DNA from: CAXMST01 sp963700785
GTDB taxonomy: Bacteria; Actinomycetota; Thermoleophilia; Solirubrobacterales; 70-9
Assembly (NCBI GenBank): GCA_963700785.1
Contig: CAVOYZ010000005.1
Location: 1 to 64,000, forward strand
Length of the DNA stretch: 64,000 nucleotides
Direction: 5' to 3'
A model generated the notes under the pieces. That model was given only the letters and a program-made list of their open reading frames with translations, was not told where the DNA came from and made no database searches. Positions within the stretch are counted from its first letter, which is position 1. Each line of letters begins with the position of its first letter. The translations under genes and the position numbers were made by a program. Below are positions 17,847-27,257 of the stretch, one piece after another.

Positions 17847-18666
17847 TCAGCGGGGCCGGGGCGCGTGGGAGGAGCGCAGCTCCTCGGCGATCCGCAGGGT
17901 CTCCGGGTCGAGGGTCGCTTCGCGCAGCTCGAAGTCGCGGGCGAGCTCCGCTCGCAGGGCGGCGACGAGCTCCGGCGGCCAGCTGGGCGTGGTCGTCGCC
18001 GAGCGGACGCCGGCCGGTGCGCCGAGCGCGCCGGCGACGCTGCCGGCCGTGGCCGGGTCCCACTCGAGGCCGAGCGCGGTGTAGACCGGGTCGAGCACCT
18101 CGCGGATCTGATCCTCCCCGGCAAACACCAGGACGCCGCCGACGTGAGCGCCGCCGGCGACCACCCGCTGGCCGATCCCGGCGAGCTTCTGGCGTCCCGC
18201 CCAGTTGATGCTCCACTCCCCGGGGCAGTACTCGCCCGGCACCTCGCCCACCCGGGCGTCGATCCCGAGGCGCCGCAGCGCCGCGGCGATCGTCTCCGCC
18301 ATCGCCGCGAAACGCTCTCGCGTCCCGGCTCGCGGGTTCGGCTCGCGGGTTGCCCGCGAGAAGGCGATCGTGCCCTCGTGGAAGACCGCGGCCCGCCCGC
18401 CCGCCATCCGCTCGACCGGCTCGTAGCCGTGCTCGCGGGCGATCGCCAGAGCGCGGCGCGTAGCCGTCGGAGAGCCGGTCGATCCGCCCGAAAGCGAGGC
18501 TGCGGCCGGTCCGGTGGATGCGCATCGTCGCCGGCAGATCGCCGCGCGCGACGCGGCGCAGGATCGCGGCCGAGACGCCGGTGCCGAGCGCGGCGCGGTC
18601 GCCGAACGATGCCTCGACCAGCGCCAGGGGAGGGCGATGGCGGGGCTGTGGAGTGGTTGAGGGCAA
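17847..18666 (-). CDS. Lipoate-protein ligase A-like protein (one frameshift)
   Basis: The visible halves are PPLALVEASFGDRAALGTGVSAAILRRVARGDLP...SLAFGRIDRLSDGY and, after an insertion near 18,460, ALAIAREHGYEPVERMAGGRAAVFHEGTIAFS. This is the biotin/lipoate A/B protein ligase fold: the Arg-Arg-x-x-Gly-Gly-like binding segment is RMAGGRAAVFH and the lipoyl/adenylate Lys is in GRQKLAGIGQ. Correcting one base gives 272 residues from a TTG at 18666; that start is uncertain. It probably attaches lipoate or octanoate to E2/GcvH proteins. It is convergent with the permease gene and divergent from the Rpf-like gene. Confidence 0.82.
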
Positions 18667-18685
18667 TGTGAGCGAAATGTTGCGA

Positions 18686-18703
18686 GTGTGAGCGTCCTCA
18701 CAC
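18686..18703. promoter_or_regulatory. CRP-type palindrome upstream of the Rpf-like gene
   Basis: GTGTGAGCGTCCTCACAC is a perfect inverted repeat with 7-bp arms. It contains TGTGA-N6-TCACA, the core of CRP/GlxR sites. A weaker half-site (TGTGAGCGAAATGT) lies about 20 bp to the left. It is some 200 bp before the Rpf-like start. CRP control of rpfA is known in Mycobacterium tuberculosis; here it is inferred. Confidence 0.65.
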
Positions 18704-18907
18704 ATAAACGCCGTCGCCGGTGCGATCGTGCGGCTGTCAATCGAACCCGGGCCGGTACCAGAAAAGGTACGCAACTCCACCCGCCGCCCGGGCCGCACCC
18801 GCCGTTTGTGCCCGCTTCTGAGCGGGCGAGCGCCGCTCGACCGTGCCGCGCACCCGCGCCGCGCCCGGTCGATCGGCTGCGCGGCGCCCAACGGAGGTGG
18901 TTCACAG

Positions 18908-19477
18908 GTGCCCCACAAGAAGACTCTCATAGGCAGCACACTGGTCTCGGCGCTCGTCGCCGGCGCCCTCGCTCTGACTGCGGTCGGGACCGCAGCAGCG
19001 GCGCAGTTCGCGGACCTCGAGGTTCCGATCGAGCGCTCGCATTTCAAGCGCTCGCTGGCGACGGCGAAGCTGCGCGCGGCATACGACGCTGCCTACCGCA
19101 AGGCGAAGAAGCTCGACGTTGCGCCGGATCGGAACGCGGCGCAGGGATCGTTTGCGGCGTCCGCCCTCGAGGTCAAGCTCGAGAAGCTGCGCAAGGCGAT
19201 CCGCAAGGCCGGGCGCGAACCGAAGGTCGGCACGCCCGAGTCGGTCGGCGTCTCGTCGGGCACGCTGCAGGCGATCGCCGCCTGCGAGTCCGGCGGCAAC
19301 CCCGCGGCCGTCTCCTCGACCGGCTCCTACCGCGGCAAGTACCAGTTCGACTACGGCACCTGGGCGGCGGTTGGTGGCTCGGGCGATCCGGCTGCCGCAC
19401 CCGAGGCGGAGCAGGACTACCGAGCCGCGCTCCTCTACGCGCGCTCCGGCTCGAGCCCCTGGCCGGTCTGCGGCTGA
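18908..19477 (+). CDS. Resuscitation-promoting-factor-like transglycosylase
   Basis: A 189-residue exported protein. I use GTG 18908 because GGAGG lies about 10 nt upstream and a signal peptide follows (HKKTLIGSTLVSALVAGALALTAVGTAAAA). A basic/helical middle region (Lys/Arg/Ala-rich, residues about 45-110) precedes a C-terminal transglycosylase domain: IAACESGGNPAAVSS with the catalytic Glu, then GKYQFDYGTWAAVGG, and a closing cysteine near the C-terminus. It cleaves peptidoglycan glycan strands. A CRP-like palindrome is upstream. I did not find a c-di-AMP riboswitch in its 200-base leader. Confidence 0.88.
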   Translation: MPHKKTLIGSTLVSALVAGALALTAVGTAAAAQFADLEVPIERSHFKRSLATAKLRAAYDAAYRKAKKLDVAPDRNAAQGSFAASALEVKLEKLRKAIRKAGREPKVGTPESVGVSSGTLQAIAACESGGNPAAVSSTGSYRGKYQFDYGTWAAVGGSGDPAAAPEAEQDYRAALLYARSGSSPWPVCG

Positions 19478-19521
19478 CCGTCGCGTTCAACCAGCGGCCC
19501 GACTCTGCCGATGGAGGTAGG

Positions 19522-20254
19522 GTGGCCGGCGAGGAAAGAGAACAGGTCCGCCCGGGTGAGGACTTCGTTCTGGTCCAGGGCATCCGCGAGACGCGCGGCG
19601 CGCTGGCGCGCTGGTCGGACGAACCCCGGTCCGGTGCTCGGGCCCTGGTTCGCCGGCGGACTGGCGGTGGCGGTCGGTCTGCTGCTCGCCGTCTGGGTCG
19701 TCTCTCTGTTCAGCACGCCGGACGGCACACCGTTTCTCGTCCCCGGCGTCGCGATCCCGATCGGCGCCCCCGACTTCGTCCACATCCTCAGCAACAACCT
19801 GCTGGTTCTCGCGCTGCATGCGACGGCCTGCGTCGCCGGCTTCATCGCCGGCAGCTCGCTACCGCTCGCCGCGCGGGACATGACCGGCTTCAACCGGTTC
19901 GTCCACGAGAAGGCCGGTCCGCTGGCGATCGGCTGGGTGGTCCTGGTCACCTCCTTCTCCCTGCTCGCTCAGGCGTTCGCGCTCGGCTTCGATGCGGCGA
20001 CGATCTCCGACCAGCTCGGGATCAGCTCCGGGCTGTTGATCATGTCCGTGCTCCCGCACGCCCTGCTCGAGTTGACCGCGGTGTTCCTGCCGCTCGCGGC
20101 CTGGTTGATCGCCAGCCGCAAGGACCAGTGGGAGGATCTGCTCGCGGCGACCTTCGTCACCGTCGGCCTCGCGCTGCCGATGCTGTTCGTCGCCGCGTCG
20201 ATCGAGCTGTTCATCTGGCCCGAGCTGCTGACCGACGTCTCGACCCGGCTCTGA
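19522..20254 (+). CDS. SpoIIM-like (stage II sporulation M/DUF95) membrane protein, one frameshift
   Basis: The GTG at 19522 follows GGAGGTAGG closely. The N-terminus VAGEEREQVRPGEDFVLVQGIRETRG leads, after an extra C in a CCCC run near 19,623, into GPVLGPWFAGGLAVAVGLLLAVWVV. Corrected length is 243 residues with about five transmembrane helices and the family segment DFVHILSNNLLVLALHATACVAGF. SpoIIM homologues outside endospore formers are of unknown role, often linked to envelope or membrane-shape proteins. It follows the Rpf-like gene by 44 bp, so the two may be co-transcribed. Confidence 0.78.
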
Positions 20255-20266
20255 GCTGCGGGCGGC

Positions 20267-20976
20267 TCAGTCCGCGCCCAGCAACGCCCGCCTGAACATC
20301 CGCTCCTCGTCCTCGAACAGGAAGCCGTAGAGCCGCTCGCGTTCGAGCAGGATTCTCCTCTTCGTCTCGATCACCGCGGCCCGCGGGCGTCCCGCGATCT
20401 CGGTCGCGATCTGCAGCGCCCGGTTCGCCGCCTGCCCGGAGTCGGCCAGCTCGGAGATGACGCCGTCGGCGCGCGCCGCCTCAGCGTCGATCAAGCGGCC
20501 GCTGACGCACAGCTCGCGGGCCAGCGCGGCCGGCAGCGCCGCTCGCGCCCAGGCGAACGAGGGCGGAATGCCGCGCGGGAGCTCGGGGAAGCCGAACACG
20601 GCAGCGGGCTCGGCGATCCGCATGTCCGCCGCGAGCGCGAGGACGAAGCCGCCGGCGACGGCCGGGCCGTTGACGGCGGCGATCACCGGCACCGGGCACT
20701 CCCCGACCGCCCGCATGCAGCTCAGGCTGCTCTCGACCAGTCGCTCGCGGTGCCGGCGGTCGCCGCCGAACTGCGTCGTGTCCATCCCGGCGCAGAACGC
20801 GGGTCCGGCGCCGGTCACCAGGACGCGCGCCGGTCGCCTCCGGGTCGAGATCGCCGAGGACCTCGGCGATCAGGCTCCGCAGCTCGATCGAGAGCGCGTT
20901 GCGCTTGTCGGGCCGGTTCAGGGTCAGCCGCAGGACGCCGCCGACCGCCTCGGCCAGGAGCGGCTCTTTCGCCCAC
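20267..20976 (-). CDS. Enoyl-CoA hydratase/isomerase (two frameshifts)
   Basis: A crotonase-fold enzyme. After correcting insertions in AAA near 20,966 and in GGCGCGC near 20,828 the protein begins GEEPLLAEAVGGVLRLTLNRPDKRNALS and continues VLVTGAGPAFCAGMDTTQFGG, with oxyanion-hole residues in AFCAGMD and NGPAVAGGF. The Glu-rich catalytic position appears in FPELPRGIPPS. The corrected length, 235 residues, is slightly short. It belongs to fatty-acid or related acyl-CoA metabolism. Its GTG start immediately follows the TAG of the small upstream gene. Confidence 0.8.
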
Positions 20977-21183
20977 CTAGGCTCCGAACTCGGGCTGCGG
21001 GCCGTCCGGGTCGTGGTTGAGGAGCCACGGCGCGTGCCGCTCGAGCTGCGCTTCGACGCAGCGCCGGCAGCTGCATTCCGGGATCGTCAGGCCGGTGGTT
21101 GAGCAGAGACTGGCCGGCGGCGGCACCGCGGGGCCGGGCTGACCGGGTTGCGTGAGGTCGAGCTTTCGCGGCTGCTCACTCAC
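20977..21183 (-). CDS. Small hypothetical protein with clustered cysteines
   Basis: A 68-residue frame from GTG 21183 (MSEQPRKLDLTQPGQPGPA); an ATG at 21240 would add 19 residues. It carries CSTTGLTIPECSCRRCVEA, with four cysteines in about 20 residues that could hold zinc or a cluster. The tail is HDPDGPQPEFGA. I recognise no family. Its TAG abuts the GTG of the enoyl-CoA hydratase gene, so it looks like part of the same transcript. It is a modest call based on codon bias and gene order. Confidence 0.5.
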   Translation of the reverse strand: MSEQPRKLDLTQPGQPGPAVPPPASLCSTTGLTIPECSCRRCVEAQLERHAPWLLNHDPDGPQPEFGA

Positions 21184-21370
21184 TCGGGTCAAACTAGGGA
21201 GCCGCCCGGTCGGAATCGGGACTCGGCGCCCGAGGCCCAACCGCGGGATCGGATCTCACCGGACCGGACCGGGGTGATACCGTCAAGCGGCACGTCTCCT
21301 GGGAACGCCGTTCCGCGAGACCTGGTTAGCCGTTCCAGCAAGTCGAGCTCCCAGGGAGCACGATGAGAGC

Positions 21371-24300
21371 ATGAAGAAGGCCCGACGCCACCTCGGTCGA
21401 CTGAGCGGCCCGATCGCGGTTGGGGCCGATCGCCGGGGGCCGATCGGGTCTGCCCCACGAGGCGGGCTCCGCGCGTGCCCTCGCGCTCGCCGTCGAGCGC
21501 CGCGGCCGTCGCGATCGGCGGCGCGCAGGCCGCGGATGCCGCGGCGCCCGGCGCCAACGGTGCCATCGTCTTCGTCTCGGACCGCGACAGCGTCGACGCG
21601 AACGGGGACGGCAGCTTTCAGAACTCCGAGCGCAACCGCGAGATCTACTCGGTCAACCCCGACGGCACCGGCCTGGCGCGCCTGACCGACGACCTCGATT
21701 CCGACACGCGACCCGCCGCCGCCCCGAACGGCCGCACGATCGCGTTCGACAGCTCACGCAGCGGCAACGACGAGCTCTACGCCATGAACCCCGACGGCAG
21801 CGGCGTCTCCCAGGTCACCGACCGCGGCGCTCCCGACCGCGGGCCGTCGTTCTCCGCGGACGGCCAGCGCTTGGCCTACTCCGTTCGCCACGCGAGCACG
21901 CTGCCGGGGGGCAAGTCGGAGGGCGACATCTGGACGGTCAACACCGACGGCACCGAGACCACCCGGCTGACCTTCGACCGCGAGCTCGACGAGTTCGACC
22001 CCGCCTTCTCTCCAGACGGCTCGAGGATCGCGTTCGTCGGCGGGACCCCTGGCAACGTCGGCTCCTCCTACGACGTCTTCCTCGTCGACGCCGACGGCGC
22101 GAACATGGTCAACCTGACCGGTCCCAACGGCGGCGCTGGGGTCGAGGACGCGGACCCGTCCTTCTCCCCCGACGGGTCGCGGATCACGTTCATGAGCGAA
22201 CGCGACGGCGGGCCCGAGATCTGGGTGATGGACATCGACGGCAGCAACCCAGCAGCAGCTGACCGACGCCTCCGGCCGCGACGAGCAGCCGACCTTCTCG
22301 CCCGACGGCACCAAGATCGCGTTCACCGCTCGGCGCGGGGGCAGCACCGATCTCTACACGATGAACGCCGACGGCAGCCAGCAGACCCGGCTGACCGACG
22401 ATGCCCCGCTCAGCGAGCGCGACGAGCTGGCCGAGTGGACCTCGGTCACTCCGGCGGGCGAGCGTCGACACCTACATCGACTCCGGGCCCTCCTTCGTCG
22501 GCTCCGACCCGGATGTCGACTTCACCTACTCGGGCTCGCCGCGGCCGCCCCTGACGGGTTCGACTGCCGCATCGACGACGGGGGCTTCAGCGCCTGCCAG
22601 TCCTCGGGCGCGTCGTTCTCCGGCCTGCCAGACGGTCAGCACACCTTCGAGGTCCGGGCCGAAAGCGCGGGCCTGCCCGACGCGACCCCCGCTCGCTACA
22701 CGTTCGAGGTCGACACGACGCGGATCGCCTTCGCGAGCGACCGGGACGGCAACAGCGAGATCTACATGATGGACGCCGACGGGACCGGGCAGAGCAGGCT
22801 GACCACCAACGCCGGCGCGACTCCGACCCGGCGCTCTCGCCGGACGGCTCCGTCGTGGCCTTCGCCTCCGATCGCGACGGCGACGACGAGATCTACGTGA
22901 TCAGCGCTGACGGAACCGGCTCGACGGAGAGGCTGACCGACAACTCGTCCGCAGATCGGTCCCCGGTGTTCTCACCCGACGGGAGCAGGATCATCTTCAC
23001 CAGCGACCGAGACGGCAACGACGAGATCTACTCGATCGACAGCGACGGCTCGGGAGCCGTCAACCTGACCGCCAGTCCCGCCGACGATCGCGATCCGTCG
23101 CTCCCGGCCGACGGCTCTGCGATCGCATTCCGGAGCGACCGCAGCGCGGCCGGAAACCCGGACATCTACTCGATGTCTGCCGACGGTTCCGGGGTCGTGC
23201 GCCTGACGGACGATCCCGCCACCGACGGCGACCCCGATTTCTCTCCCGACGGCACCGAGATCACGTTCACGCGGGGCGTCGATCCGGGCGACGGGTCGCC
23301 GGTCAACGATGAGGTCTGGCGGATGGCCGCCGACGGATCGGGCCAGATCAACATCACCAATCACCCGCGCGGCATCGACGACCGGCAGCCCTCCTACAGA
23401 CCCGACGGGGCGAAGATCGCCTACCAGGACGAGGGCGACATCTACGTCCAGAGCCTCGACGGCACCGCGAGGACCCGGTTGACCGCGGTGGCCGCGACGG
23501 ATTCGGTGCCCGACTGGGGCACGGCCGTCGTCACGGGCAGCGGCGGCCCGCAGACGACGATTACCGCCGGACCGGCGGAAGCGAGCACGATCAGCGATCC
23601 CAGCCCGAGCTTCAGCTTCGCTGCCGACGATCCCGCCGCCGGCTTCGAGTGCCGGTTCGACTCCGATCCGTTCGCCGGCTGCTCGAACCCGTCCTCCCAC
23701 AGCCCCGCCGTCGCCGCTCGCCGACGGCCCGCACGCCTTCGAGGTCCGCGCCGTCGACGGCGCCGGCAACGCCGATGGCTCCCCCGCCCGCCGCAGCTTC
23801 ACGGTCGACACCGGGGCGCCACAGACGACGATTACCGCCGGACCGGCGGAAGCGAGCACGATCAGCGATCCCAGCCCGAGCTTCAGCTTCGCTGCCGACG
23901 ATCCCGCCGCCGGCTTCGAGTGCCGGTTCGACTCCGATCCGTTCGCCGGCTGCTCGAACCCGTCCTCCCACGCCCGCCGTCGCCGCTCGCCGACGGCCCG
24001 CACGCCTTCGAGGTCCGCGCCGTCGACGGCGCCGGCAACGCCGATGGCTCCCCCGCCCGCCGCAGCTTCACGGTCGACACCGGGGCGCCACAGACGACGA
24101 TTACCGCCGGACCGGCGGAAGCGAGCACGATCAGCGATCCCAGCCCGAGCTTCAGCTTCGCTGCCGACGATCCCGCCGCCGGCTTCGAGTGCCGGTTCGA
24201 CTCCGATCCGTTCGCCGGCTGCTCGAACCCGTCCTCCCACGCCCCGCCGTCGCCGCTCGCCGACGGCCCGCACGCCTTCGAGGTCCGCGCCGTCGACGGC

Positions 24301-24738
24301 GCCGGCAACGCCGATGGCTCACCCGCCCGCCGCAGCTTCACGGTCGACACCGGGGCGCCACAGACGACGCTTTGCCAGGGCGAGCAGGCGACGATCGTCG
24401 CCGTGCCGGGCGCCGTCACGACCGGCACGTCGGGGAGTGACGTGATCGTCGGGACGCCCGGCGCCGATGACATCCGCGCGAAGGGCGGCGCCGATCTGAT
24501 CTGCACGCTGGGCGGCGACGACTACGTCTCCGCGGCGGGCGGCGACGATCGGACCTACGGCGAGGCGGGCGCGGACTTCGTCACCGGCGGCGGCGGGACC
24601 GACCAGCTCTTCGGCGGGGCGGGGCCCGATCACCTCGACGGGGGACCCGGGCACGATGCGCTCGACGGCGGCGCGGACTGGGATGAGTGCATCGGCGGCG
24701 CGGGGACCAACACGTTCACAGCTTGCGAGGGCACCTAG
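21371..24738 (+). CDS. Exported PD40 (TolB-like) propeller / Ig-like repeat / RTX surface protein, several frameshifts
   Basis: After correcting eight indels (two between 21,420 and 21,500, then near 22,250, 22,453, 22,545, 22,821, 23,701 and 23,972) the protein is about 1,121 residues, and the net base change fits. A signal-like segment RALALAV...AIGGAQA is followed by TolB/PD40 repeats (IAFASDRDGNSEIYMMD, FSPDGSRIIFTSDRDG, etc.), an Ig-like module interrupting the propeller near 22,480-22,700, three 90-residue Ig-like repeats from 23,551, and a C-terminal run of calcium-binding GGxGxDx repeats (GGDDYVSAAGGDDRTYG, GGAGPDHLDGG). Likely an adhesin or cell-surface protein. Between 23,701 and 23,972 the raw frame is Arg-rich and should not be trusted. 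Confidence 0.8.
23551..24360 (+). repeat. Three tandem 270-bp repeats encoding Ig-like modules
   Basis: Near-identical units start at 23551, 23822 and 24091, with spacings of 271, 269 and 270 bases to the next copy or the terminal CAGACGACG at 24361. Copies 1 and 2 differ from copy 3 by one base at the same place: after TCCTCCCAC, copy 1 has an extra A and copy 2 lacks one C of a CCCC run. Each unit encodes about 90 residues with a paired-cysteine segment (GFECRFDSDPFAGCSN). Confidence 0.95.
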
Positions 24739-24804
24739 GCAGGTCGGCCGAGCGCGTCGCGCGGATTCCGGCCGGCAAATCGCACGTGCAGGTAGCTTGT
24801 TCGC

Positions 24805-25483
24805 ATGCTTGACCGCTCCCAGCGCCGATCAGGTGGGACGATTTCCCGCAATCCAGCGACCGTCCGGGTGCTCGCGACCTCCGAGGACGATGAGGTGCCG
24901 GCCACCGGCTCGGTGCAGTCGGTCCAGGAGGCGGAGGTGACCCTGCCGCGGCAGCGGTTGGAGCAGCTCTGGAGGCCGGAGACGCTGGAAGCGCTGGCTC
25001 AGGCCTACTGGGCCTACACGACGAAGCTGTTCCTGTACCTGGTCCGCGTCGTCTACGCCCCGGACTCGACCACGGTGGTGCTGTTCAGCCGGCGCGCTCC
25101 CGCTGCTGCGGTTTCACGCTCCGCAGTACGAGGTCGAGGAGGACGGCACCGGCGGCAGCGTCACCTGGCCGATCGACCGCGGGCTGCTCGTCGCCCGCGA
25201 GGGGCGCGGCCGAGGTCAGCTGCGGATCCGCGTCAAGGCGCTTGGGGCGCGGGCCGGCGACGAGCAGGCCACCGTGGTCCTCGTGCGGGTCGCCGTGCGC
25301 AACTTCTACCCCTGGCTGCGCGGCAGTGGCGCCTTCGCCCGCTTCGGCGCCTGGCTCTACTCGAGGACGCAGCGCGCGCTCCACGTCGTCGTCTGCAACG
25401 GCTTTCTGCGCTCGCTCTCGCGGTTGCAGTTCCCGCAGCCGCCGGTCGCGTCGGACGCCGAGCCGGGGGAGCGGAGCCGATGA
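24805..25483 (+). CDS. Hypothetical protein, one frameshift
   Basis: A 225-residue frame after removing one base near 25,091 (AGCCGGCGCG). It begins MLDRSQRRSGG and includes RQRLEQLWRPETLEALAQAYWAYTTKLFLYLVRVVY, PQYEVEEDGTGGSVTWPIDRG, and a basic GAWLYSRTQRALHVVVCNGFLRSL segment. I recognise no family. The first part is helical; the second has beta-strand character. It sits directly upstream of a SRPBCC protein on the same strand (spacing 28 bp). No signal peptide. Conservation across relatives would test whether it is real and correct its frame. Confidence 0.6.
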
Positions 25484-25511
25484 GCGGGGCGACGCGGATA
25501 GCAGGCAGCGC

Positions 25512-25968
25512 GTGGCTGACTCGGTCCGCGAGTCGATCGCGCTGCCCGCCGATCGGGGCACGGTCTGGGACCTGATCATGGATCCGGGTCGGCTGGCCGA
25601 CTGGGTCGACGCCCATCGCAAGGTCGAGGACGTGCCGGATCTACCGCTGGAGGTGGGCAGCTGCTTTCGCCAGCAGCTCGGCTTCGGTCCGATCAGCTTC
25701 TGGGTGGAGTGGGAGGTGGTCGAGGCCCGGCGACCCGAGGTGGCCCGATGGCAGGGCAGCGGCCCCGGCGGCTCGGAGGCGAAGATCGTCTACCGGCTCA
25801 GCTGTCGATGACGACGGTGCTGAATCGACCCGGTTCGACTACGAGAACGCCTTCGACCCACCCGGCGGCTTCGCCGGGAGGGCGGCGACGCGGTTCGTCA
25901 ACGCCGCCGCGGGGCAGCGCGAGGCGCGCAAGTCGATGCAGCGGCTGCGCGGGCTGTTCGAGGACTGA
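25512..25968 (+). CDS. SRPBCC/START-like ligand-binding protein, one frameshift
   Basis: From GTG 25512: VADSVRESIALPADRGTVWDLIMDPGRLADWVDAHRKV, a classic polyketide cyclase/CoxG-like opening, then LEVGSCFRQQLGFGPISFWVEWEVVEA. A one-base insertion near 25,803 breaks IVYRLS from VDDDGAESTRFDYENAFDPPGG. The corrected protein is 151 residues. Such proteins bind hydrophobic ligands in a helix-grip pocket. It follows the hypothetical protein at 24,805 closely. A GC hairpin after the stop separates it from the cyclase gene. Confidence 0.75.
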
Positions 25969-25978
25969 GGACCACCCA

Positions 25979-25995
25979 GGCCCCTGCCCGGGGCC
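25979..25995. terminator. Hairpin between convergent genes
   Basis: GGCCCC / GGGGCC forms a 6-bp stem with a five-base loop between the SRPBCC (plus) and cyclase (minus) genes. No T-tract. A terminator is likely from position only. Confidence 0.45.
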
Positions 25996-25997
25996 AC

Positions 25998-27185
25998 TCA
26001 GAGCCGGGCGACGGCGATGCTGCCGGCGTCGCGGCGCGCCTTCTCGCTCGCCTCCGGAAGCTCGGCGATCGTCGTGTAGAGGGCGTGCTCGGGGTCGACC
26101 CCGAGCGCCTCGGCCAGTTCACCGGAGAGCTGCTCGAGCGCCGTCTTCGAGACGAGCAGCGCGCCTTGCGAGGCCGACTGCTGGATCCGCGCGCACTCGT
26201 TCACCTCGTCACCGAGCGCGGTCACCTCGAGCCGCCCCTCGGTCGCGACCTGCCCGATGTAGACAGCGGATCCCCAGTGGACGCCGATGTTGATCCGGAT
26301 CTGCTCGGAGTCGGGGAGCTCGCTGCGCAGCGACTCCCCGATCGCGTCCGCGCCGGCGGCGATCTCGCGGCCGGCGGCGATCGCCGCCGCGATCGCGGCG
26401 GCGGGTGAGCCGAGCTGCTCGGCGAGAAAGAAGGCCGAGACGCCGTCTCCGGCGTGCTTTCCGACGATCCCCAGCCGCTGGACGATCGCCCGGTCCATCG
26501 CGTCGGTGAGCCGGCGGATCAGCGAGAAGTAGAGGGCGCTGGGCATGTGCCGCGAGAGCATCCCCGAGCCCTCGAGGTCGGCGAACATGATCGCCAGCGA
26601 TCGCCTTCCCGGTTCCGCCAGCGTCGCCATCCGCTCGAACATGCCGCGGTCGCCACGGACGAGCTGGGCGGTGAGGCTGGCCGGCAGACCGCTGTGGTAG
26701 ACGACGACGTTCCCGATCGGGCCGCCCGCCTCGTCCCGGAGCGAGAAGGTGACGACGTGCACGTGAACGGCCGGGCCCTCCAGTGATGCGTAGTCGATGC
26801 CGTAGCTCCAGACCGGGGGCGGTCGGCGTGGCTCGGCCCGCTCGAGTATTGCCCGCTCCTGCTCGTCCGGGAGGTGCTGCGCGATCGCCCGCTTGCCACC
26901 CGGCGTGTCGTGGAGGAGGTAGTCGAGCGTCGCGTTCAGCATCTTCAGCCTGCTCTCGGGGGTGATCGCGCGCCGCCAGCGCGGGAGCTCGAAGACCGCC
27001 ATCACGTGCTCTCCGATACCGAGCTCAGCCTCGTCGGCGGATCCGAGCAAACCGATCAGCTCCTCTGAAACCCAGAGTAGCCGCCAACTCGGGTCGTAGA
27101 TCGACGCCCCCCAGCGGGTCCGCTCGAGCGCCTCGGCCACCGGCTGCAGGCCCGGATGTCCCAGTCGTTGAGGATCGGCGGCCAC
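25998..27185 (-). CDS. Class III adenylate/guanylate cyclase with N-terminal sensor-like region
   Basis: A 395-residue protein from GTG 27185. The first about 190 residues hold a PAS-like start (ASIYDPSWRLLWVSEELIGLLG) and a region of mixed alpha/beta. The cyclase domain has metal Asp203 (IMFADLEGSG), metal Asp247 (GKHAGDGVSAFF), and the transition-state pair Asn/Arg in ALGDEVNECARI. It has no transmembrane segment, so it is a soluble enzyme making cAMP, or possibly cGMP. Its partner could be the CRP-type regulator whose sites occur at 18.7 and 36.1 kb. It is divergent from the SDR gene. Confidence 0.9.
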   Translation of the reverse strand: MAADPQRLGHPGLQPVAEALERTRWGASIYDPSWRLLWVSEELIGLLGSADEAELGIGEHVMAVFELPRWRRAITPESRLKMLNATLDYLLHDTPGGKRAIAQHLPDEQERAILERAEPRRPPPVWSYGIDYASLEGPAVHVHVVTFSLRDEAGGPIGNVVVYHSGLPASLTAQLVRGDRGMFERMATLAEPGRRSLAIMFADLEGSGMLSRHMPSALYFSLIRRLTDAMDRAIVQRLGIVGKHAGDGVSAFFLAEQLGSPAAAIAAAIAAGREIAAGADAIGESLRSELPDSEQIRINIGVHWGSAVYIGQVATEGRLEVTALGDEVNECARIQQSASQGALLVSKTALEQLSGELAEALGVDPEHALYTTIAELPEASEKARRDAGSIAVARL

Positions 27186-27257
27186 GCGCCCAGCCTAGTC
27201 GCCCGAGGTCGCGCCCGTCCGGGCCCCACGCTGCGGGCCTCCTCTACTCTCCGGCAG

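Noticed and set aside
18704..18907. Possible c-di-AMP riboswitch in the Rpf-like leader
   Set aside because: The 200-base leader lacks the GGGGAACC, GGGGNGAATCC and GACAGCTAACC blocks that are clear before the M23 gene.
19511..19524. ATG at 19511 as start of the SpoIIM-like gene
   Set aside because: It lies inside the ribosome binding site (ATGGAGGTAGG) of the GTG at 19522, and its frame gives a non-homologous Arg/Ser-rich N-terminus.
23701..23972. Arg-rich domain inside the PD40/RTX protein
   Set aside because: It is read only because of a +1 and a -1 base; in the repeat's own frame it is the same Ig-like module as its neighbours.
23551..24360. CRISPR array or transposon repeat
   Set aside because: The repeats are 270-bp, contiguous and code for Ig-like protein modules; there are no spacers.
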